Source: Pseudomonadota bacterium
GTDB taxonomy: Bacteria; Pseudomonadota; Gammaproteobacteria; Xanthomonadales; Xanthomonadaceae
Direction of reading: 5' to 3'
Length of the DNA stretch: 10,733 nucleotides
Assembly (NCBI GenBank): GCA_023393895.1
Contig: JAEXBT010000218.1
Coordinates: 1-10,733 of the forward strand
Position 1 is the first letter of the stretch, and every line of letters starts with the position of its first letter. The position numbers were made by a program, and so were the translations under genes. Shown here in pieces: positions 6,353 through 10,733 of the stretch. Below the pieces are notes generated by a model that saw nothing but the letters and a program-made list of their open reading frames with translations, made no database searches and was not told the DNA's origin.

Positions 6353-7174
6353 TCAGTACTTGTAGGACTGGCCGCCGTCGATGGTGATCACCGCACCGTT
6401 GATGAAGCCTGCATCGCCCGACAGCAGGAACGCAGCGAGCGCGGCGACTTCCTCGGGTTTGCCGAAGCGCTTCATCGGATTGACGCTCACGAATTCCTTG
6501 CCGGCTGCCTCCCAGTCGTCACCGCCCATCTGCTTCAGCGAGTTCTCGACCATCGGGGTCATGATCGCTCCGGGCGCGATGGCGTTGATCTGGATGCCGT
6601 ATTGACCGTATTCCACGGCGGAGTTGCGGGTCAGGCCCACCACGCCGTGCTTGGACGCCGCGTAACCCGACTGATTGCCGACGCCGCGGATGCCACCGAC
6701 CGAAGCCGTGTTGACGATGCTGCCCGAGCCCTGCTCGCGCATCACCTTGAGCACGCGCGCCATGCCGAAGAACACGCCGTCCAGGTTGATGCCGACCACG
6801 CGCTGGAACTCCTGCGTGCCGAAATCCTCGGTCGGATTCTGCTTGCCCTCGATGCCGGCATTGTTGAAGAAACCATCGATGCGCCCGAATTTCTCCATCG
6901 TGGCATCGACGAACTTCTGGACGTCCGCCTCCTTTGAAACATCCGCACTCACCGACAGCACTTCGGCGTTGCTTGCCGCTTCGATGATTTCCTTCTCTGC
7001 AGCGTCCAGTGCGTCCTGCTTCAGGTCCACCAGGACCAGCCGGCCGCCCTCGCGCGCGATGCGCAACGCGGTCTCCTTGCCCAGCCCGGATGCCCCGCCG
7101 GTGATGATCACGACCTTGCCGTCAAAACGGCCGGCAAAGAAGGGAGAGGATGCGGCCTGCGTCTTGCTGTTCAT
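6353..7174 (-). CDS. Short-chain dehydrogenase/reductase (classical SDR, probably NAD-dependent)
   Basis: Oxidoreductase of 273 residues with the full classical SDR set: cofactor motif TGGASGLG (25-32), an acidic D50 closing the second strand (LVLVDL) that favours NAD over NADP, NNAG (104-107), N130, S158 in NTASVGG, Y171 and K175 in YAASK, and a C-terminal INGAVITIDGG. The catalytic Asn-Ser-Tyr-Lys tetrad is therefore complete. Substrate cannot be read from sequence; such proteins are often labelled glucose 1-dehydrogenase or 3-oxoacyl-ACP reductase-like. The start at 7174 has AAGGAG 7 bases upstream; the frame stays open to 7231 but without a ribosome site there. It is separated from the preceding operon by 157 bases containing nested inverted repeats, so it probably has its own regulated promoter. 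Confidence 0.9.
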   Translation of the reverse strand: MNSKTQAASSPFFAGRFDGKVVIITGGASGLGKETALRIAREGGRLVLVDLKQDALDAAEKEIIEAASNAEVLSVSADVSKEADVQKFVDATMEKFGRIDGFFNNAGIEGKQNPTEDFGTQEFQRVVGINLDGVFFGMARVLKVMREQGSGSIVNTASVGGIRGVGNQSGYAASKHGVVGLTRNSAVEYGQYGIQINAIAPGAIMTPMVENSLKQMGGDDWEAAGKEFVSVNPMKRFGKPEEVAALAAFLLSGDAGFINGAVITIDGGQSYKY

Positions 7175-7253
7175 CGAGCGACTCCTTGAAATGGATGGAA
7201 AGGAAATGCCGGCGCGCTGCCTGACATTCAAGGCATGGCAGCCCCGCGAATCT

Positions 7254-7297
7254 GGAACGCCATGTTCCGAACGGGAGCCGTCCCGCGCCGGAACATG
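7254..7297. repeat. Nested inverted repeats upstream of the dehydrogenase gene
   Basis: A perfect 9-base inverted pair, catgttccg (7261-7269) and cggaacatg (7289-7297), encloses a second pair, cggga (7272-7276) and tcccg (7281-7285). In addition ggaac-gccat-gttcc (7254-7268) is an overlapping inverted repeat sharing the left arm, so GGAAC/GTTCC occurs three times. It lies about 80-125 bases before the dehydrogenase ATG. It may be a regulator binding site, an mRNA structure or part of a terminator; no T-run follows on either strand. Confidence 0.55.
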
Positions 7298-7302
7298 ACT
7301 CC

Positions 7303-7318
7303 GTTTGCCCCGGCAAAC
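7303..7318 (-). terminator. Terminator-like hairpin after the ATP-grasp gene
   Basis: GTTTGC-CCCG-GCAAAC, also readable as a 7-base perfect inverted repeat with a 2-base centre, starts 14 bases after the operon's last stop codon. There is no T-run, so it may act with the larger repeat next to it or only protect the 3' end. Confidence 0.35.
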
Positions 7319-7331
7319 AGCTCGCGCGGTC

Positions 7332-8381
7332 TTACATCACCGCCAGCTGCGCGTTGGTGAATTGGCCCGGATAAGCGTCGCGGATCAGCAGCTTGCGCTC
7401 GATCGCCTCGATGATGTGCCCGCCAAAGTTGATGCCCGACATCTCACTGCAGGAGAACAGGTTGCCGGGGCTGAAGACGTTCACCTCGAGGATGGTGTCG
7501 CCGATGATGTCGATGCCGACCAGGAACATGCCGTCGGCGATCAGCTTGGGACGGATCAGCTCGGCCAAGCGCAGCTCGCGCTCGGTGACCTTGGCCGGCA
7601 TCGCCTTGCCGCCGGCGTGGATGTTGCTGCGCATGTCGTCCTCGGCGCCCACCCGGCGCATCGCCGCGTACTTGCCATCGACCTGCAGCGGCCAGCCGTT
7701 CATCAGGAACAGGCGCATGTCGCCCTTGTCGGCTTCGGGCACGTAGGACTGGGCGATGATGTAGCCGTCGCGCGAGATCGCCTCGGTCATCTGGTTGAGG
7801 TTGCCGGACGACTTCGAATTGACCAGGAACACGCCTTGGCCGCCGGAGCCCTGCAGCGGCTTCAGCACGATCTTGCCGCCATGTTTCTTGGCGAAGGCCT
7901 TGATGTCGGCGGCGTTGCGCGTGATCAGCGTATCGGCGCGCACCGCGTGGGTGAAGGATTCGAAGTAAAGCTTGTTGATCGCGAGCGAGAGGGTGTCCGG
8001 GTCATTGAGCACCAGCACGCCGGCCTCAACCGCGCGACGACCGAACTGGATGCCCGCCATCTCCGCCCACGGGCGTTCACCGGCGTCGTTGGAAGGGTCG
8101 CTGCGCAGCATCAGCACGTCGATATCCTCCATCGCCAGCAGCGTGGTCTTCTTCGCGCCCTTCAGCGCGGCGAAGAATTCGTCGCGGCTACGCGACTTCT
8201 TCTTCGACGGTGGGATGACGCGTGCATGCACCTGCATGCCTTCATCGGAGCTGAGAACGAAGTCGCCCGGGGTGATGTAGCAGACCTCGTGGCCGCGCTG
8301 TGAGGCTTCATAGGCAAGTACGGTGGTGGTGTAACGCGGATATTCGCTTTCGATGGCATTGACGAAGAAGGCGATCAACAT
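7332..8381 (-). CDS. GshB-like ATP-grasp ligase (glutathione synthetase family), operon with DUF1704 peptidase
   Basis: ATP-dependent carboxylate-amine ligase of 349 residues, similar along its length to prokaryotic glutathione synthetase (E. coli GshB, 316). Visible: LMRSDPSND (91-99) matching the N-terminal domain, NKLYF (136-140), ATP-binding IVLKPLQGSGGQGVF (171-185), GDMRLFL (220-226), RSNIHAGG (251-258), D291 in FVGIDIIGD, and the metal-binding EVNVFSPGN (299-307). GshB has EINVTSP at that last place, so the metal site is kept but its surroundings differ. A Lys/Ser/Arg-rich insert, SKKKSRSRDE (59-68), is also unlike GshB. The start at 8381 overlaps the upstream gene by 7 bases (ATGTTGA), so it is co-translated. 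It is probably a paralogue with another substrate, because its partners are not glutathione genes; real glutathione synthesis cannot be excluded. Confidence 0.85.
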   Translation of the reverse strand: MLIAFFVNAIESEYPRYTTTVLAYEASQRGHEVCYITPGDFVLSSDEGMQVHARVIPPSKKKSRSRDEFFAALKGAKKTTLLAMEDIDVLMLRSDPSNDAGERPWAEMAGIQFGRRAVEAGVLVLNDPDTLSLAINKLYFESFTHAVRADTLITRNAADIKAFAKKHGGKIVLKPLQGSGGQGVFLVNSKSSGNLNQMTEAISRDGYIIAQSYVPEADKGDMRLFLMNGWPLQVDGKYAAMRRVGAEDDMRSNIHAGGKAMPAKVTERELRLAELIRPKLIADGMFLVGIDIIGDTILEVNVFSPGNLFSCSEMSGINFGGHIIEAIERKLLIRDAYPGQFTNAQLAVM

Positions 8382-10288
8382 GTCGGTGGTTTCCTCAGCA
8401 GGTCTAGAAATGATTCCCCGGCGCGCAGGCGTTCGATCGTGGCCTTGGCGATGGGGCGGTCCATGAACTCGGGTGTGACCAGGGGCGGGCGCAGCATGCC
8501 GCGTGTGCGCAGTTCCTCCACGATGGGGGCGTGGTGCTCGGCGATCTTGCCGTACCAGAACGGATCCAGCGACAAGCCTTCGGATACGCGACGCAGCACC
8601 TGATGGAAGCCGCGCAGGTAGATCGCGTCCTTGGTGAGGCCGCCGGAGCGGAAGATCCGCGCGACGATGTTGAAGGCGCCCTGGCTCGAGAAACCGTGCG
8701 ATTCGTGCAGCAGGCGATGGCACTCGATGAAATCGGCGCCGCCGAGCATCGCATCGACGACGACCACGCGCGCGGCAAGCAGGCGCAGGCGGGGTGGGGT
8801 GAGCCCGCCGACCGCGAACTCGGCGAACACGCCGAGGCCTTCCTGGATGCCTTCGTAGTCTGCAAGCCCGGCACCGAAGATGCCTAGGCCCTGCTGACTG
8901 CCATTGATGAAGGTCAGCACGTGGACGCTGATCTCGTGCTGCAGCAGCGGATCGATGCGTGCCGCGGGCACGCTGGAGGCGGTGGAGATCAGCAGCGATT
9001 TGCCGGAAACCATCAGGCCCGGCCCGGTGTCGGCGCGCAGGCAGACTTCCGCCTGTGCGAATGCCGCGTGCTTCTCGCGATAACCGGCCATGACGCGCTC
9101 GGCGGCGGAGAGCACTTCCCTAGCATCCAGCCGGCGACCCGGACCGTTGCCCATGTCGTCAGGGACATTGGCGAGGATCGCCTTGGCCTCGTCCAGCAAC
9201 GCAGGCTCCACGGGGCCGTACTGGAGCAGCGAGACATAGCGGAACTGCGGCGTGTTGCGCCGCTGCAGCATCATCAATTGTTGGTCAAGCTCCAGTTGCT
9301 TCTCACGGAAGATGCGTTCCAGCACCGGATCCTCCACTGCGCGCAGGTCGATGCGATACAGGCGGCGCTTGGTCACGTCCGGGCTCAGTGGCAGCGGCCG
9401 GTAACGGAATACCGGGGGCTTCTGCCGCTTGGATGCCTCGAACTGCTGGTAGGCCTCGACCGTGTTGATCGGGGACACGCCGAGCAGGAAATCGAAGGAC
9501 GCGCTGATGCCCGCAAGCGCCCGGTCGGCGCGCGCGGCCGCCTTCACGAAACGGCGTCGGCCGAGCGAGCGGTGGTGCGGGCGCCCACCGGGCAGGCCAT
9601 CGCCGTCGCCATCGGGCGTGGCCTTCTCGACGAAGGCTGCAACCGCCTGCAGGATCGCATCGAAGATCGCGCTTTCCAGCTCGTGGTAGATCATCGGATA
9701 GATGCGGCGGTTCTCCGCACCCGGGACGCGGTGGATCTGCGGGATGCCGATCGAAAGGTGCGACAGGCCCGTTGCGCGCGCCTGCAGCGTCCAGTCCGCG
9801 ACCGGCGTGACGTCGGATTCCTCGATGTCGGCATCGCGAAGGTCGATGCAGACGGCTTCCAGTGCGCCCTTGAGGCAGGCTGCGGCAGATTGCGCGGCGG
9901 CGTCATCCGACGCCCCCACGTGGAAAACGAAAGGCTCCAGGCGCGGACTTTCCTCATCCAGGCTGGCGTCACGCGGCAGGTCGTGCAGGTGCACCATCAG
10001 GAAGCGCGGATAGTCCTCGTCGAGCACTTCCATCAATCGGGCCACTTCCTGGCGCGCGTCCGCATCGGCCGCTTCGCCAGCGTCCATGGGCCAGACCATG
10101 CTTGCCGCGCTGATCGCAGCCGTGCGCCGCGCGAGACTGAACGGCGCACCGCCATGGCGTGCGATTACCAGGAACGGCAGGGGGCGATCGATGTGAACCC
10201 GCCCACCGTGGGGCAACCGTTGCCGATAGGCGTGCTCGCCGTCGAGGTCGGGTGATGGCGGTTGCTGGCCGGGCGTGGCTTGATTCAC
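8375..10288 (-). CDS. DUF1704 / QEGLA-motif metallopeptidase (flavohemoglobin expression-modulating family), long form
   Basis: Protein of 637 residues. The C-terminal part (about 245-630) is the DUF1704/TIGR02421 domain, with HEISVH (451-456, HExxxH) and YEGIQEGLGVFAE (478-490) carrying the QEGL signature; the Glu in the latter fits a third zinc ligand. Eukaryotic DUF1704 proteins (MATCAP/KIAA0895L) are zinc carboxypeptidases that remove C-terminal tyrosine from tubulin, so a carboxypeptidase activity is the best guess here; the bacterial family name comes from an indirect expression phenotype. Residues 1-225 form a separate domain of unknown role (PLPFLVIARHGG, LSIGIPQIHRVPG, IYPMIYHELESAIFD), joined by an Asp/Gly-rich linker (226-235) and a basic stretch, RSLGRRRFVKAAAR (240-253). 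No signal peptide or membrane segment. The GTG start at 10288 overlaps the upstream stop as GTGA, and its own stop lies inside the ATP-grasp start. Confidence 0.86.
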   Translation of the reverse strand: MNQATPGQQPPSPDLDGEHAYRQRLPHGGRVHIDRPLPFLVIARHGGAPFSLARRTAAISAASMVWPMDAGEAADADARQEVARLMEVLDEDYPRFLMVHLHDLPRDASLDEESPRLEPFVFHVGASDDAAAQSAAACLKGALEAVCIDLRDADIEESDVTPVADWTLQARATGLSHLSIGIPQIHRVPGAENRRIYPMIYHELESAIFDAILQAVAAFVEKATPDGDGDGLPGGRPHHRSLGRRRFVKAAARADRALAGISASFDFLLGVSPINTVEAYQQFEASKRQKPPVFRYRPLPLSPDVTKRRLYRIDLRAVEDPVLERIFREKQLELDQQLMMLQRRNTPQFRYVSLLQYGPVEPALLDEAKAILANVPDDMGNGPGRRLDAREVLSAAERVMAGYREKHAAFAQAEVCLRADTGPGLMVSGKSLLISTASSVPAARIDPLLQHEISVHVLTFINGSQQGLGIFGAGLADYEGIQEGLGVFAEFAVGGLTPPRLRLLAARVVVVDAMLGGADFIECHRLLHESHGFSSQGAFNIVARIFRSGGLTKDAIYLRGFHQVLRRVSEGLSLDPFWYGKIAEHHAPIVEELRTRGMLRPPLVTPEFMDRPIAKATIERLRAGESFLDLLRKPPTC

Positions 10289-10733
10289 GGGCCCGCGTTC
10301 CGCAGCAGGTCGCGCGCGCTGTCGGCGACATGGGTGATGAACCCGCGCATCGCCGCGAGCTCACCTGCATCGGGAACGCCGGTCCATTCATCCATGAAGA
10401 ACTTCTTGAACTCGATCGCGATCGCACAGCCGCGGCCGGGATAACGCTGATGCACGAAGCGGGTGAGCTCGCCTTTGCCCTGGAAGGCGATGTTCTCGCG
10501 AACGTCGAGCTGGCGGCCGTTGAAATCGTAGGCGCGCATCGCATCCATCAGCGGGTCGAGCAGGAACGCCCAGTCGTCTCGCGGCATAGAGAACGTGCCG
10601 ATATTGATGTCGGGGGCTTCCTGCTGCGGCCTCGGGTCGGCATCGGCACCATCGCGGCGATGGTTGTAGCTGTGCACGTCCAGTAGCACGAAACGTGGGT
10701 GGCGCGAGGCGACTGCATCGAGCAGGTCACCCA
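10285..10733 (-). CDS. N-formylglutamate amidohydrolase family protein (partial, N-terminus beyond window)
   Basis: The last 148 residues are visible; the start lies beyond the right edge. The segment RFVLLDVHSYNHRRDG is the characteristic strand and His-containing turn of the FGase family (zinc-dependent N-formylglutamate deformylases such as HutG). Later comes INIGTFS and a long block ending in CAIAIEFKKFFMDEWTG, also typical of family C-termini. The first gene of the visible operon, it overlaps the DUF1704 gene by 4 bases (GTGA). No histidine-degradation genes are near, so a role in removing formyl or acyl groups from a peptide or amino acid linked to the ligase/peptidase pair is more likely than histidine catabolism. 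That is inferred from context. Substrate unknown; length and start cannot be judged. Confidence 0.82.
   Translation of the reverse strand, partial: GDLLDAVASRHPRFVLLDVHSYNHRRDGADADPRPQQEAPDINIGTFSMPRDDWAFLLDPLMDAMRAYDFNGRQLDVRENIAFQGKGELTRFVHQRYPGRGCAIAIEFKKFFMDEWTGVPDAGELAAMRGFITHVADSARDLLRNAGP

Noticed and set aside
7305..8303. Plus-strand open frame of 332 codons opposite the ATP-grasp gene
   Set aside because: Shadow of a gene with full ATP-grasp motifs; the translation is His/Asp/Val-rich and unlike any protein family I know.
8382..8723. Upstream extension of the ATP-grasp frame
   Set aside because: It runs inside the DUF1704 gene, is Arg/Pro/His-rich and has no resemblance to GshB; family similarity starts at the ATG at 8381.
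8921..10255. Plus-strand open frame of 444 codons opposite the DUF1704 gene
   Set aside because: Arg/His/Gln/Val-rich translation without motifs; the minus strand carries HExxxH and QEGL.
10285..10733. Calling the FGase-like gene hutG of histidine degradation
   Set aside because: No hut genes are in view and its operon partners are a peptidase and a ligase; the family match alone does not justify the symbol.
1..10733. CRISPR array, tRNA or rRNA genes
   Set aside because: No regularly spaced repeats and no tRNA- or rRNA-like stretches were seen when reading both strands by eye; coding genes cover nearly all of the window.

Overview
The window is high-GC proteobacterial chromosome. Gene families, codon use and promoter style suggest a gammaproteobacterium of the Xanthomonadaceae/Lysobacteraceae (Lysobacter, Luteimonas, Thermomonas or a relative). 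That placement is inferred from protein resemblance and from short leaderless-type starts; no rRNA or marker gene is present to prove it. I see no tRNA, rRNA, CRISPR array or complete insertion sequence.

Left end (1-2424, minus strand): a large single-chain restriction-modification gene of the MmeI/type IIL kind. Its nuclease motif and methyltransferase motifs are intact, but the frame stops early and the C-terminal tail of the family is missing. The last ~65 bases of the window edge look like foreign sequence, possibly the end of an insertion sequence. The part encoding the target-recognition domain has clearly lower G+C than the rest of the gene.

Middle (2488-6334, plus strand): six housekeeping or accessory genes, all reading right. 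They are a DUF6164 membrane-anchored small protein, a Tat-exported LD-carboxypeptidase (S66) translationally coupled to a DUF3228 protein through a GTGA overlap, a DUF3817 membrane protein, a DUF1801 protein and an M14-type zinc carboxypeptidase. Gaps are short (about 40-65 bases), with recognisable -10 elements in front of several genes. A GC-rich hairpin separates the M14 gene from the converging next gene.

Right part (6353-10733, minus strand): a classical short-chain dehydrogenase, preceded by a 157-base gap holding nested inverted repeats. Next comes a tight three-gene operon read right to left: an N-formylglutamate amidohydrolase-family protein (cut by the window edge), a 637-residue DUF1704/QEGLA-motif metallopeptidase and a GshB-like ATP-grasp ligase. 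The three overlap by 4 and 7 bases. This operon is the most interesting system here: an ATP-grasp amino-acid ligase paired with a relative of the eukaryotic tubulin tyrosine carboxypeptidase MATCAP, plus an amidohydrolase. It suggests a bacterial add-and-remove cycle on an unknown peptide or protein C-terminus; that function is inference.
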